DNA of 64,000 nt from Paenibacillus antri (lineage in GTDB: Bacteria > Bacillota > Bacilli > Paenibacillales > YIM-B00363): assembly GCF_005765165.1 (NCBI RefSeq), contig NZ_VCIW01000027.1, positions 1-64,000 of the forward strand, written 5' to 3'. Made by a program: the position numbers and the translations under genes. The notes beneath the pieces are model-generated. The model ran no database searches, had not been told where the DNA came from, and worked only from the letters and a program-made list of their open reading frames with translations. Each line of letters opens with the position of its first letter. Positions within the stretch are counted from its first letter, which is position 1. Shown here in pieces: positions 1-10,886 of this stretch.

Positions 1-289
<289 letters not shown>

Positions 290-354
290 GTAGTTCAATA
301 TACTGCGCTCATTACAAGCTAGCATTTCTTACTTAAGCATATGCGCTCATGTTC

Positions 355-369
355 AGTTTTCAAGGAGCA
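355..369 (-). promoter_or_regulatory. rrn leader boxA antitermination element
   Basis: On the minus strand the leader reads TGCTCCTTGAAAACT, close to the Bacillales boxA pattern (TGCTCTTTGAAAACT) found upstream of 16S genes. It lies between the promoter at 493-521 and the 16S 5' end. In the family this RNA element loads the Nus antitermination complex. No other gene is seen in 290-549, which is leader and promoter DNA. Confidence 0.7.
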
Positions 370-492
370 AGCTTTTCTCGTTCATCGCCGTTTCAAATCA
401 GCGACTTTCATATCCTATCACGTTCGCCCAACAAATGCAACAACTTTATTTCCTTGCCCGCCGCATTCGTTCGTTTCGACTGGCGGATGAAT

Positions 493-521
493 AATATATC
501 ACGTTTAAAACCGAGGGTAAA
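493..521 (-). promoter_or_regulatory. rrn operon promoter
   Basis: On the minus strand there is a TTTACC -35 (521-516), a 17-base spacer and a TATATT -10 (498-493), preceded by a TG dinucleotide at the extended -10 position. It lies about 205 bases upstream of the 16S 5' end. Only one good promoter is visible here, although Bacillales rrn operons often have two. Confidence 0.6.
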
Positions 522-549
522 AAAACAATTTCTGGAAGCAGAAATAGAA

Positions 550-579
550 GAAGGGCCCGGCCGAATCGCCGAACCCTTC
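550..579 (-). terminator. Terminator of the HD-GYP gene
   Basis: On the minus strand a 12-base-pair stem (GAAGGGTTCGGC paired with GCCGGGCCCTTC, loop GATTCG) starts a few bases after the stop codon at 585. It is followed by a pyrimidine-rich but interrupted U tract. It separates this gene from the rrn promoter. Confidence 0.7.
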
Positions 580-584
580 GCAGC

Positions 585-1658
585 TTAATTCGAAATAACG
601 TCCTGGATAAAACGGTCGCGCGCCACCGCCAAGTTGACGATCGTTCCGTTAATGTTGACCATCGGCCGCGTCGGATTGCTTCGATCGGTAAATACGATCT
701 CCGCGACGGCTCCGTCGTTCAGGCGTACGACGGTCCCGTTATGGAACGACGTCAGCTTATTGATGAACGTCTGCACGAGCGTCGGCTCCAGACGGCCGAA
801 CGCTTCCTTCATGAGCTCCTCCAAGACGAGATAGGGGGAGGAGGCCTTTTTGTACTGCCGGCTCGTCGTCATCGCGTGAAATACGTCCGTGACGGCTACG
901 AGCTTCGCATACGCGTGAATTTTGTCGCCTTTCACGCCGAGCGGGTATCCCGAACCGTCATGGCGTTCGTGATGCTGCAGCGCGCTCAGCTTGACGCCCT
1001 CGTTCAGACCCGCGATATTCTTCAGGATGTTGTACCCGATAATCGTGTGCTTCTTTAACTCCTCGAACTCCGCCGCCGTCAGCTTCGAAGGCTTCTGCAA
1101 GATCGCGTCGTCGATCCGCATCGTGCCGATATCGTGGAGAATGCCCGCGAATGCGATCGGAATCCAATCCTTCTGTTGATACCCTTGCCAACGGGCGAGC
1201 AGGTAGGAGGTGAGGCCGACCATAATCCCGTTATGAATTAAGTAATCGTCCGGACCGGACCTGCGCGCGGTGAACGTCAGCGGGTTATAGCAATCGATAT
1301 ATCCGAGCAATTGCTCCAACTGCGTCCGCATCTCGAGCAGCGGAAGCTTGTCGCTTCCCGCGCTGATGACGCGATACGCCTTCTTTAAAATTTGATAAAG
1401 TCCGTCGTACGCTTGATAAAATAAAGCCAATTCGTTCGAGACGAAATTGGAGGGAGGCGCATCGTCGGCCGATTCCTGACCGTTCTCGTCCAGCTTCGCT
1501 TCGATCGCAACGTATTTCACGAGAAATGCCTTTAATACTTCTAGGTCTCTAGTACTAATAACCTTTCCCTTTTCGAGCAAAAGGCCACCTAGCGACGTTC
1601 GAACTTCTTCCACTAGACGTTCTCCGGATTTCAGCACGGATACGGCTACCGTGACCAT
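585..1658 (-). CDS. HD-GYP domain cyclic-di-GMP phosphodiesterase
   Basis: This 357-residue protein has an N-terminal region without a recognisable sensor domain and a C-terminal HD-GYP domain. The metal-binding HD pair lies in GILHDIGTM (about 175-176) and the signature HHERHDGSGYP at about 229-239, so the catalytic residues look intact. HD-GYP proteins hydrolyse cyclic-di-GMP, usually to pGpG or GMP. No membrane segment is seen, so it is probably cytosolic. An upstream ATG at 1727 is open, but the start at 1658 has a good ribosome binding site (GAGGGAAG) and is preferred. It lies downstream of gyrA and has its own likely promoter (TATAAT at 1716-1721). Confidence 0.85.
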   Translation of the reverse strand: MVTVAVSVLKSGERLVEEVRTSLGGLLLEKGKVISTRDLEVLKAFLVKYVAIEAKLDENGQESADDAPPSNFVSNELALFYQAYDGLYQILKKAYRVISAGSDKLPLLEMRTQLEQLLGYIDCYNPLTFTARRSGPDDYLIHNGIMVGLTSYLLARWQGYQQKDWIPIAFAGILHDIGTMRIDDAILQKPSKLTAAEFEELKKHTIIGYNILKNIAGLNEGVKLSALQHHERHDGSGYPLGVKGDKIHAYAKLVAVTDVFHAMTTSRQYKKASSPYLVLEELMKEAFGRLEPTLVQTFINKLTSFHNGTVVRLNDGAVAEIVFTDRSNPTRPMVNINGTIVNLAVARDRFIQDVISN

Positions 1659-1715
1659 TAGACTTCCCTCGCTTGTTCCACCGACTTCAAGCCCCCGAAA
1701 TTGGGGATGCACCCA

Positions 1716-1721
1716 ATTATA
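1716..1721 (-). promoter_or_regulatory. Probable -10 element for the HD-GYP gene
   Basis: A perfect TATAAT on the minus strand lies about 60 bases upstream of the start at 1658, directly after the gyrA terminator. No convincing -35 hexamer is visible, so the promoter is only moderately supported. Confidence 0.4.
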
Positions 1722-1756
1722 AAGCAAAAAGGATTGGCATGAAAGCCCAATCCTTT
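1722..1756 (-). terminator. gyrA terminator
   Basis: On the minus strand AAAGGATTGG pairs with CCAATCCTTT around a 9-base loop and is followed by TTTTTGCTTT. It sits just after the gyrA stop codon and is a typical intrinsic terminator. Confidence 0.85.
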
Positions 1757-1764
1757 AATAAATA

Positions 1765-4245
1765 TTATTCTTCTGCCCCCGACATGCCAGTCTCGTCGAG
1801 ATCTTGCTCGTCTTCGTCTTCGCCTCGTTCGACCTGCGTCACCGTTGCGACCTCGTCGTCCTCGCGCGTATGAATCAACCTTACGCCCTGAGTATTTCTA
1901 CCCATGGTGGAGATCCCTTCCATACTCGTTCGAATGACGGTGCCGGATTCGGTAATAATCATCAAGTCCTGGTTTTCGCGTACGACCTTCAGACCGACGA
2001 CCGTACCGTTCTTCGACGTGATGTTCAGCGTCTTGATGCCTTTGCCGCCGCGAGACTGGATACGATACTCGTTCATCGGCGTCCGCTTGCCGTAGCCCTT
2101 GGACGTAACGATCAACACGTCGTCATGCTCCTCGACGACGTCCATATCGATCACCTCGTCGTCTTCGGACAAGGTGATGCCCTTCACGCCGGTCGCGGCG
2201 CGCCCCATGGCGCGAACTTCCGCTTCCGGGAAGCGAATGGACATGCCTTGCTTCGTGCCCATGACGATCTGCCGTTCGCCGTCCGTCAGGCGCACGCCGA
2301 CCAGCTCGTCGTCGTCGCGAAGCACAAGCGCGATGAGACCGACCTTCCGAATGTTCGAGAAGTCGCTGAGCGGCGTCTTCTTCACGATGCCGTGCTTCGT
2401 CGCGAAGAAGAGGTACTTATCGGACTCGCCGACGTCTTTGATCGGGATGACCGCGCTGACGCGTTCGCCTTGCTCGATCTGGATCAGATTGATGACCGGC
2501 GTGCCGCGGGCGGTGCGCCCGAGCTCCGGCACCTCGTACGCCTTCAGGCGATACGCCTTGCCCTTGTTCGTGACGAACAACAAGTAATTATGCGTATTCG
2601 TAACGAACAGATGCTCGACGAAGTCGTCGTCCTTCGTATCCATGCCGATGACGCCGCGGCCGCCGCGCTTCTGGCTGCGGTAGGCCGCTACCGGAATGCG
2701 CTTGATGTAGCCCGTATGCGAGATCGTGATCAGCACTTCGTCCTGCGGGATCAAGTCTTCGTCCAGAATCGCCTCTTCGCCGATCGTAATTTCGGTGCGG
2801 CGCTCGTCCGCGAACCGCTCCCGAATTTCGGTCAGCTCTTCCGCGATAATGTTCAGCACGAGCTGCTGGTCCGCCAGAATCGCCTCGTATTCGGCGATCT
2901 TCTTCACGAGCTCCGCGTATTCGTTCTCGATCTTCTCGCGCTCCAACCCCGTGAGGCGCTGGAGACGCATGTCGAGAATCGCCTGCGATTGCTCCTCGGA
3001 CAAGCCGAAGCGCGACATCAACCCTTCGCGGGCTTCTTCCGTCGTACGGGAAGCGCGAATCAGGGCGATGACCTCGTCCAGATGATCGAGCGCGATGCGG
3101 AGACCTTCGAGAATGTGCGCCCTAGCGCGCGCCTTCTTGAGGTCGTACTCCGTCCGGCGGCGAATGACTTCGATCTGGTGCTGGATATAGTGATGCAGCG
3201 CGTCGCGAATGTTCAAGATCTTCGGTTCGCCGTTCACGAGCGCGAGCATGTTGATGCCGAAGTTCAGCTGCATCGACGTCTGCTTATACAAGTTGTTCAA
3301 GATGACTTTCGGATTGACGTCCTTGCGCAGCTCGATTACGATGCGCATGCCGTTGCGGTCCGATTCGTCGCGCAGGTCCGTGATGCCCTCGATGCGCTTC
3401 TCGCGCACGAGCTCCGCGATCTTCTCGATCAGCTTCGCCTTGATGACCTGGTACGGCAGCTCGCCGACGATGATGCGCGCCTTGCCGTTCACTTCCTCGA
3501 TCTCGGCGCGCGCGCGCATCGTGACCGAGCCGCGGCCCGTCGCGTACGCCTGGCGAATGCCTTCTCGGCCCAAGATGAAACCGCCGGTAGGGAAGTCCGG
3601 GCCCTTGATGACGGACATCAAGTCCATCGGCGTCGCCTCCGGATTCCGGATGAGCATGAGCGCGCCGTCGATCACTTCGCCGAGATTATGCGGCGGGATG
3701 TTCGTCGCCATGCCGACCGCGATGCCGGACACCCCGTTGACGAGCAAGTTCGGGAACCGGGCGGGAAGCACCGTAGGCTCGATCTCCTCGCCGTCGTAGT
3801 TCGGCGCGAAGTCGATCGTCTCTTTATTGATATCGCGAAGCAGCTCCATCGCGATCTTCGACAGTCTGGCCTCCGTATACCGCATCGCAGCCGCCGCGTC
3901 GCCGTCGATCGAGCCGAAGTTGCCGTGGCCGTCGACGAGCATATAGCGAAGCGAGAAGTCCTGCGCCATGCGGACCATCGTCTCGTACACGGCGGAATCG
4001 CCGTGCGGGTGATACTTGCCGATGACTTCGCCGACGATCCGCGCGGATTTCTTGAACGGCTTGTCCGGCGACATGCCGAGCTCCGACATCGCGTACAGGA
4101 TTCTTCTATGCACGGGCTTCAGCCCGTCTCGAACGTCAGGAAGGGCGCGGCTGACGATAATGCTCATCGCGTAGTCCATGAACGATGTGCGCATTTCCGT
4201 CCCGATATCGCGTTCTTGGATAGATTGTAATCTTTCGTCCGACAT
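1765..4245 (-). CDS. gyrA: DNA gyrase subunit A
   Basis: GyrA is the DNA-breaking and rejoining subunit of the A2B2 gyrase that introduces negative supercoils. The 826-residue length is normal. The catalytic tyrosine is Tyr123 in [10 protein letters not shown]. The quinolone-resistance region reads [10 protein letters not shown], with Ser84 and Glu88 in the usual sensitive-type state. The C-terminal wrapping domain contains the GyrA box QKRGGRG, and the protein ends in an acidic tail. The ATG at 4245 has a good ribosome binding site (GGGAGGATC). In this genome an arsB-like gene separates gyrA from gyrB, and gyrA has its own promoter. Confidence 0.98.
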   Translation of the reverse strand: MSDERLQSIQERDIGTEMRTSFMDYAMSIIVSRALPDVRDGLKPVHRRILYAMSELGMSPDKPFKKSARIVGEVIGKYHPHGDSAVYETMVRMAQDFSLRYMLVDGHGNFGSIDGDAAAAMRYTEARLSKIAMELLRDINKETIDFAPNYDGEEIEPTVLPARFPNLLVNGVSGIAVGMATNIPPHNLGEVIDGALMLIRNPEATPMDLMSVIKGPDFPTGGFILGREGIRQAYATGRGSVTMRARAEIEEVNGKARIIVGELPYQVIKAKLIEKIAELVREKRIEGITDLRDESDRNGMRIVIELRKDVNPKVILNNLYKQTSMQLNFGINMLALVNGEPKILNIRDALHHYIQHQIEVIRRRTEYDLKKARARAHILEGLRIALDHLDEVIALIRASRTTEEAREGLMSRFGLSEEQSQAILDMRLQRLTGLEREKIENEYAELVKKIAEYEAILADQQLVLNIIAEELTEIRERFADERRTEITIGEEAILDEDLIPQDEVLITISHTGYIKRIPVAAYRSQKRGGRGVIGMDTKDDDFVEHLFVTNTHNYLLFVTNKGKAYRLKAYEVPELGRTARGTPVINLIQIEQGERVSAVIPIKDVGESDKYLFFATKHGIVKKTPLSDFSNIRKVGLIALVLRDDDELVGVRLTDGERQIVMGTKQGMSIRFPEAEVRAMGRAATGVKGITLSEDDEVIDMDVVEEHDDVLIVTSKGYGKRTPMNEYRIQSRGGKGIKTLNITSKNGTVVGLKVVRENQDLMIITESGTVIRTSMEGISTMGRNTQGVRLIHTREDDEVATVTQVERGEDEDEQDLDETGMSGAEE

Positions 4246-4286
4246 GCTGATCCTCCCGACACACTTTTCGCTTACTTAACCTATTT

Positions 4287-4295
4287 ATTATAACA
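4287..4295 (-). promoter_or_regulatory. gyrA promoter, extended -10
   Basis: On the minus strand TGTTATAAT gives a perfect TATAAT (4292-4287) with the TG extension, about 42 bases upstream of the gyrA start. No good -35 is present, as is common for extended -10 promoters. Confidence 0.55.
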
Positions 4296-4335
4296 TTACG
4301 TGAAACAATTTTCATAATTTTATGCCCGGGAAAAT

Positions 4336-4371
4336 GAAAAAACGCGACTCGCCGCTTGTCGGCGAATCGCG
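4336..4371 (-). terminator. Terminator downstream of the arsB-like gene
   Basis: On the minus strand CGCGATTCGCCG pairs with CGGCGAGTCGCG (one G-U wobble, 5-base loop) and is followed by TTTTTT. It lies about 110 bases after the permease stop codon and upstream of the gyrA promoter, so gyrA is insulated from the permease transcript. Confidence 0.85.
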
Positions 4372-4481
4372 GAACGACACGCTATTCGCCTTCTTGAACG
4401 AATCGGCGGATTCTCGCTTCGTAACGCGAGGATCGGAGATGACCGGAAATGTTTATGCCCGATTCGCGAATGACGAGCACT

Positions 4482-5780
4482 TTACCCGGAAATGAGCGCC
4501 AACCAAGCGTACAGCCCTAGCAGCGTTATCAATAACGTGGGCAAGGTGAGCAGGAATCCGACCTTGCAATAGTACACCCAGGAGATCGCGACGTCTTTCT
4601 TCGCGAGCACGTGCAGCCAGAGCAGCGTCGCAAGCGACCCGATCGGCGTGAACTTCGGCCCGAGGTCGGAGCCGATGACGTTCGCGTACACGAGCGCCTC
4701 CCGGATGACGCCGTCCGTCTCGGAAACTTGAATGGCGAGCGCGTCGATCATGACCGTCGGCAGGTTGTTCATGACGGAGGAGAGGAGAGCGGCGAGCACG
4801 CCCATCCCGACCGTCGCCGCGAGCAACCCGTAGCCGGCCATCCATTCGATCGCCCCCGCCAGCAGATCCATTAGCCCGGCGTTCCGCAGCCCATAGACGA
4901 CTACATACATGCCTATGGAAAATACGACGATCGACCATGGCGCATTGTTCATGATTCGCATCGGGCGAACCGCTCGACTGCTTCGGGCCGCGATCAGAAA
5001 TATCGCCGCCATCCCGCCGATGATGAGCGACGCGGGAAGACGAATGAATTCGCTGGCCAGGAATAATCCGAACAACGCGGCGAGAATGAACCATGACCAG
5101 TAGAATAAACGTTGATCCTTGATGGCGTCCGCCGGAGTCGTCAAGTCGTCGGCGTCGTAGGAGGGAGGAATCGACGTTCGGAAAAACAACACGAGCACGG
5201 CGAGGCTAGCCGCCAGCGAAACGAGATTGGGGACGAACATCCGACTCGCGTATTCGAGAAATCCGATGCCGAACACGTCCGCCGAGACGATGTTCACAAG
5301 ATTGCTGATGATGAACGGCAGGGAAGTCGTATCGGAAATAAAACCGCTCGCCATGACGAACGGGATGACCATCTTCGCGTCGAATCGGAGCGCTCGCACC
5401 ATCGCGAGCACGATCGGCGTCAAGATGAGCGCCGCGCCGTCGTTCGCGAAGAAGGCGGACACGGCAGCGCCCAACAAGACGATGTAGACGAACATGCGAA
5501 GCCCTCGGCCGCGCGCCAGCCGCGCCATGTGCAGGGCGGACCATTCGAAGAAGCCGACCTCGTCCAACAGCATCGAGATGACGATGATCGCGACGAACGC
5601 GAGCGTGGCGTTCCAGACGATGGCCGTCACTTCGCCTACGTCGCTCAGGCTGACGACGCCGGTCGCCAGGGCGAGCGCGGCTCCTCCCGCGGCGGACCAT
5701 CCGATGCCAAGCCCTCTGGGCTGCCAGATGACGAAGAGAAGGGTGACTAGGAAAATAATAATTGCGGCAGCGGTAAGCAT
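4482..5780 (-). CDS. arsB: ArsB-family arsenite efflux permease
   Basis: This 432-residue integral membrane protein has roughly 10-12 hydrophobic segments, close to the usual length of about 429 for ArsB. It has family hallmarks such as [18 protein letters not shown] (about 110-130) and a C-terminal [20 protein letters not shown] segment. ArsB expels arsenite or antimonite, driven by the membrane potential or coupled to an ArsA ATPase. No arsR, arsC or arsA is adjacent, so arsenic specificity is inferred from family similarity. Its place between gyrB and gyrA, between two terminators, suggests an inserted single-gene unit. The ATG at 5780 has GGAGG about 12 bases upstream. Confidence 0.82.
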   Translation of the reverse strand: MLTAAAIIIFLVTLLFVIWQPRGLGIGWSAAGGAALALATGVVSLSDVGEVTAIVWNATLAFVAIIVISMLLDEVGFFEWSALHMARLARGRGLRMFVYIVLLGAAVSAFFANDGAALILTPIVLAMVRALRFDAKMVIPFVMASGFISDTTSLPFIISNLVNIVSADVFGIGFLEYASRMFVPNLVSLAASLAVLVLFFRTSIPPSYDADDLTTPADAIKDQRLFYWSWFILAALFGLFLASEFIRLPASLIIGGMAAIFLIAARSSRAVRPMRIMNNAPWSIVVFSIGMYVVVYGLRNAGLMDLLAGAIEWMAGYGLLAATVGMGVLAALLSSVMNNLPTVMIDALAIQVSETDGVIREALVYANVIGSDLGPKFTPIGSLATLLWLHVLAKKDVAISWVYYCKVGFLLTLPTLLITLLGLYAWLALISG

Positions 5781-5851
5781 GCGGATTCGAAACCTCCGTT
5801 AATCGCAGCAAGCGGAATTTTGACGGCTTATTCATGGGGAGGATAACCGCA

Positions 5852-5895
5852 ATAAAAAGGCCGCCTCCCGAAAGAATGCTCTTCGGGAAGCGACC
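5852..5895 (-). terminator. gyrB terminator
   Basis: On the minus strand a 14-base-pair stem (GGTCGCTTCCCGAA with TTCGGGAGGCGGCC, two wobbles) is followed by TTTTTATT. It ends the gyrB transcript and separates it from the arsB-like gene. Confidence 0.87.
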
Positions 5896-5907
5896 TCGTC
5901 GATCAAG

Positions 5908-7824
<1,917 letters not shown>

Positions 7825-7909
7825 TCATCACTCCATCGAGTTTGCTTCCGACGCAAAAGAGATATCTATATATGAATTCGATTGAATCGTAACGCTGCGG
7901 GACGGTTAC

Positions 7910-8158
7910 CTATAACGCCAACGGCTGATGCGCCCGCTTCTTCAGCGTCGCGGAGGAGATAGGGGAATAGTAGACCTTGTCTACGGTGACGACGAGCGAT
8001 TTCGGTTCTTCCTCGCCGATCGCTTCGGTCCGCTTGTCTTTCACGGCTTGCGCGACGAAGCCCTTGGAAATCTTAGAAGAAGCCTCGATCGACACGTCGA
8101 ATATGGCGATCAGCTCCGAAGCGCGAATGATTTTCTCCCCGCCCAGATGAATGAACAT
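7910..8158 (-). CDS. remB: RemA/RemB-family matrix regulator (DUF370), YaaB-like
   Basis: This 82-residue protein begins MFIHLGGEKIIRASELIAIF, typical of the DUF370 family, and sits between recF and gyrB exactly like B. subtilis yaaB (remB). In B. subtilis, RemA and RemB are needed for biofilm matrix gene expression; RemA binds DNA, and the biochemical role of RemB is less well defined. No transmembrane segment is seen. Confidence 0.88.
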   Translation of the reverse strand: MFIHLGGEKIIRASELIAIFDVSIEASSKISKGFVAQAVKDKRTEAIGEEEPKSLVVTVDKVYYSPISSATLKKRAHQPLAL

Positions 8159-8188
8159 CTCGTAACACCCCTCTCCCCAAGTAAACGA

Positions 8189-9310
8189 CTAGCTCGGCTC
8201 CTCGCCGACGGCGCCCTCGCTCACATGGAACAGCTTGACGTCGTCCAGCGTCTCCATGCGAATGCCCTCGACGCCCGTCGTCGTGATGAACGTCTGCACC
8301 TTCGAGCGGAACGTCTCGATCAGCTGGGTCTGGCGATGACGGTCCAGCTCCGACAGTACGTCGTCAAGCAACAGCACCGGGTATTCTCCGGTTTCCTGTT
8401 GGATGAGCTCGATCTCCGCCAGCTTCAGGGACAAGGCCGTCGTTCGCTGCTGACCTTGCGATCCGAAGCTGTACGCGTCCTTCCCGTTAATGCGGAACGA
8501 CAAATCGTCGCGATGAGGACCGACCAACGTCGCTCCCCTGCGCAGCTCCTGCTCCTTCGCCTGTGTTAACTTTATCATAAATCGATCGAATAAGACAGTT
8601 TCTTCTTCCATGCCCTGCATTTCCACGGAAGGCAAATACCCGATTTCGAGCCGCTCCGAGCCTCCGGTAATGCCCCGGTGGATCGATTCCGCCCACGTTT
8701 GGAGTTTTGCTATAAAGCCTTGCCTTCTTGTCATGATTTTAGAACCGTACGTCGCCAATTGTTCGTTCCACACGGCCATCAGCGGTTCGTTCGTCGACTT
8801 GTGCGCGTTGCCGCTCTTGAGGAAATTGTTCCGCTGCACCAACACTTTATGATATTGGTTCAGCGAATGGAGATAGGAGGGATGCACCTGAGCGATCTCC
8901 ATATCTAGAAATCTTCTTCGAACGCCGGGGGAGCCTTTCACGATTTCCAAGTCTTCCGGCGCGAACAGCACGACGTTCAACGTGCCGATATATTCGCTCA
9001 GCTTCCGCTGCTCGAGCCCGTTCACGCGCGCCTTCTTGCCTTGGTTCGTAATATCGAGCTGAAGACGGCAATCGCCGTACTTGCGGACCGTCCCGGCCGA
9101 AAGCACGGCGTGAGTTTCGCCCCACCGGATCAGTTCCTTGTCCTTGGACGTCCGGTGGGATTTCGTCAGCGCGAGCATATAGATCGCTTCGAGCAGGTTG
9201 GTTTTGCCTTGGGCGTTCTGCCCGATGAAGACGTTCACGCGGTGATCGGTCGCGAGGTCCACCGCGGGATAATTCCGATAGTTCCGGAGGGAGAGGGTCG
9301 AAACCTTCAT
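8189..9310 (-). CDS. recF: DNA replication and repair protein RecF
   Basis: This 373-residue SMC-like ATPase loads RecA at gaps in single-stranded DNA with RecO and RecR. It has Walker A GQNAQGKTNLLEA (about residue 30), the signature SFGSQGQQRTTALSLKL (about 280) and Walker B PVLLLDDVLSELD. Its ATG overlaps the yaaA stop codon (ATGA), showing translational coupling within yaaA-recF-remB. Confidence 0.97.
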   Translation of the reverse strand: MKVSTLSLRNYRNYPAVDLATDHRVNVFIGQNAQGKTNLLEAIYMLALTKSHRTSKDKELIRWGETHAVLSAGTVRKYGDCRLQLDITNQGKKARVNGLEQRKLSEYIGTLNVVLFAPEDLEIVKGSPGVRRRFLDMEIAQVHPSYLHSLNQYHKVLVQRNNFLKSGNAHKSTNEPLMAVWNEQLATYGSKIMTRRQGFIAKLQTWAESIHRGITGGSERLEIGYLPSVEMQGMEEETVLFDRFMIKLTQAKEQELRRGATLVGPHRDDLSFRINGKDAYSFGSQGQQRTTALSLKLAEIELIQQETGEYPVLLLDDVLSELDRHRQTQLIETFRSKVQTFITTTGVEGIRMETLDDVKLFHVSEGAVGEEPS

Positions 9311-9516
9311 ACGATTTCGAATTCCCCGTGCCCTTGGACGCGGACCCGATCGCCGCGGTACAGCTTTCGCCCGCGCCGGTTATCGGGTTCGCCGTTCACC
9401 AGAATGGTCGCCTCCGCGAGGAACGCTTTCGCCTGGCCGCCCGAGTCGATAATATCGCTCAGCTTCAGCATCTGCCCGAGCGTAATGTATTCCGTGCCGA
9501 TCTGTACTTGTTTCAT
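9307..9516 (-). CDS. yaaA: S4-domain RNA-binding protein YaaA
   Basis: This 69-residue protein is a single S4-like RNA-binding domain, with SGGQAKAFLAEATILVNGE typical of the YaaA family between dnaN and recF. In Bacillales it has been linked to ribosome assembly, but its exact role is not settled. The ATG at 9516 follows a strong GGAGGAG site; the stop overlaps recF. Confidence 0.92.
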   Translation of the reverse strand: MKQVQIGTEYITLGQMLKLSDIIDSGGQAKAFLAEATILVNGEPDNRRGRKLYRGDRVRVQGHGEFEIV

Positions 9517-9544
9517 GTGCGGAAGATCTCCTCCGGATTTGCGA

Positions 9545-10690
9545 TTAAGTCGTGGTGCGGTACGGCAGAATGAGGTGCAGAATGCCTCCGTCGTCCGCCG
9601 GACGCAAAATCATCGGGCTCATGGCGCCGGTAAAGCCGATCCGGATGGAATCGTCCTCGGTTACCTTGAGCACGTCGAGAATGTATTTCGAGTTGAACGA
9701 AATTTTGAGCGGTTCGCCGCTTAACGACTCCACCGGCAGCTGCTCGGTGACGCGTCCGAGCTCCGAAGAGCTCGATGAGATTTCGACCGAGCGCTCGTCT
9801 TCGGCCGTCGTCAATCGGACGATGTTCGTCTTCTCTTCGCGGGACAGCAAGTATGCGCGATCGATCGCGTCGGCGAGCGGCTTCGCGGCGAATACGGCCT
9901 CGGTCTTGTACGACTGAGGAATGATCTTCGACGTGTCCGGATACGTGCCGTCGAGAATCCGCGAGAAGAACAAGATGTTCCCGGTGCGGAACAGCACTTG
10001 GTTGTCCGCGACGACGATGTCGATGAGCGTGTTTTGCTCCGGCAAAATTTTGCCCAACTCGTTTAAGTTTTTTCCTGAAATCACAATATTATGAAATCTT
10101 AATTCCGGCGGGCAGTCGATCGGCCGTTCGATGCTGGACAAGCGGTGACGGTCCGTCGCGACGAACTTGAGCTTGCCCGAGTCGAGCGTCCACAGGACGC
10201 CTGTCAGCACAGGGGTCGCCTCGTTCGTCGATACGGCGAAGGCGACCTGTCGGATCATCGATCGGAGCACTTCGCTCGGCATCGACAACGTCTGGTTTTC
10301 CGCCAATCGCGGCAGCAGCGGATATTCTTCGGGATCCAGACCCGCCAATTGAATTTCGGTAGAACCGGATTGGATCACGATTTTGAATTGGTCGCCGACT
10401 TCCATGTGGACGTCCGAAGCCGGAAGCTTGCGAACGATGTCGACGAAAAACTTCGCCGGCACGACGACGCTGCCGGAACGCTCGATGGAGATGATGCGTT
10501 CTCCGTCGATTTCGGCAGGAATGAACGCCTGGATCGAAATATCGGTATCGCTGGCCGTCATCGTGACGCCGGTGGAGTTCGCTTCGATCTTGATGCCGGT
10601 CAGGATCGGAATCGTCGTCCGGCTGGATATGGCTTTACTAACGTCTTGAATCGATTCGTTCAGTTGTTGTTTTTGTATCGTGATTTTCAA
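9545..10690 (-). CDS. dnaN: DNA polymerase III sliding clamp (beta subunit)
   Basis: DnaN forms the ring-shaped dimer that tethers the replicative polymerase to DNA. The 381-residue protein spans the three beta-clamp domains (residues 1-125, 126-250 and 251-381 approximately) and ends ADDGGILHLILPYRTT, the typical C-terminus. The start is TTG at 10690, read as MKITIQKQQL, with GGAGAG nine bases upstream; no better ATG exists. The unwinding element of oriC lies immediately upstream. Confidence 0.97.
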   Translation of the reverse strand: MKITIQKQQLNESIQDVSKAISSRTTIPILTGIKIEANSTGVTMTASDTDISIQAFIPAEIDGERIISIERSGSVVVPAKFFVDIVRKLPASDVHMEVGDQFKIVIQSGSTEIQLAGLDPEEYPLLPRLAENQTLSMPSEVLRSMIRQVAFAVSTNEATPVLTGVLWTLDSGKLKFVATDRHRLSSIERPIDCPPELRFHNIVISGKNLNELGKILPEQNTLIDIVVADNQVLFRTGNILFFSRILDGTYPDTSKIIPQSYKTEAVFAAKPLADAIDRAYLLSREEKTNIVRLTTAEDERSVEISSSSSELGRVTEQLPVESLSGEPLKISFNSKYILDVLKVTEDDSIRIGFTGAMSPMILRPADDGGILHLILPYRTTT

Positions 10691-10718
10691 AGGGGTTCAC
10701 TCTCCAAAAAAGGGTACA

Positions 10719-10762
10719 TAGTAGTAATAATATCTTTTTTTAAATCGTAGTCATAGTAGTAG
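10719..10762. other. oriC: oriC unwinding element with DnaA-trios
   Basis: Read from dnaA towards dnaN, a perfect DnaA box (10783-10775) is followed by a GC-rich step (GGCCCC) and then triplets. On the plus strand, read 3' to 5', these are GAT GAT GAT ACT GAT (10762-10748). A T-rich stretch follows, then a second run TAT AAT AAT GAT GAT (10733-10719). This is the arrangement of the B. subtilis basal unwinding system, where DnaA loads from the boxes onto single-stranded trios. It marks the likely site of strand opening. Confidence 0.85.
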
Positions 10763-10774
10763 GGGCCAAGAATA

Positions 10775-10783
10775 TGTGGATAA
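10775..10783 (-). promoter_or_regulatory. DnaA box (perfect)
   Basis: The minus strand reads TTATCCACA, an exact consensus DnaA box, next to the GC step and the DnaA-trios. A second box with one mismatch (TTATGCACA, 10826-10818) has the same orientation, and CTATCCACA (10809-10817) has the opposite orientation. Confidence 0.85.
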
Positions 10784-10800
10784 GTCGAATATAAACGGAA

Positions 10801-10845
10801 ATTGAAGCCTATCCACATGTGCATAAAGTGTGTATAGGCTTCAAT
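10801..10845. repeat. Inverted repeat enclosing DnaA boxes, downstream of dnaA
   Basis: A perfect 12-base inverted repeat (ATTGAAGCCTAT at 10801-10812, ATAGGCTTCAAT at 10834-10845) encloses one or two DnaA-box-like sequences. On the dnaA transcript it would form a hairpin followed by a T-rich but interrupted tract, so it may be the dnaA terminator, an origin structure, or both. Confidence 0.6.
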
Positions 10846-10886
10846 CGTTTGTCGAAGTTATTCAGGGTTATGCGAATAAGCGCGAA

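Noticed and set aside
1804-4230. 808-residue open frame on the plus strand opposite gyrA
   Set aside because: It is an antisense shadow produced by high-G+C codon use in gyrA, with very skewed composition and no ribosome binding site; gyrA is certain.
4298-4307. ACGTGAAACA, half of a parS site, upstream of gyrA
   Set aside because: Only one arm matches; the other arm is unrelated, so it is not called parS.
4321-4334. CCCGGG palindrome resembling a Noc site
   Set aside because: Only 10 of 14 positions match the Noc consensus, within what chance could give.
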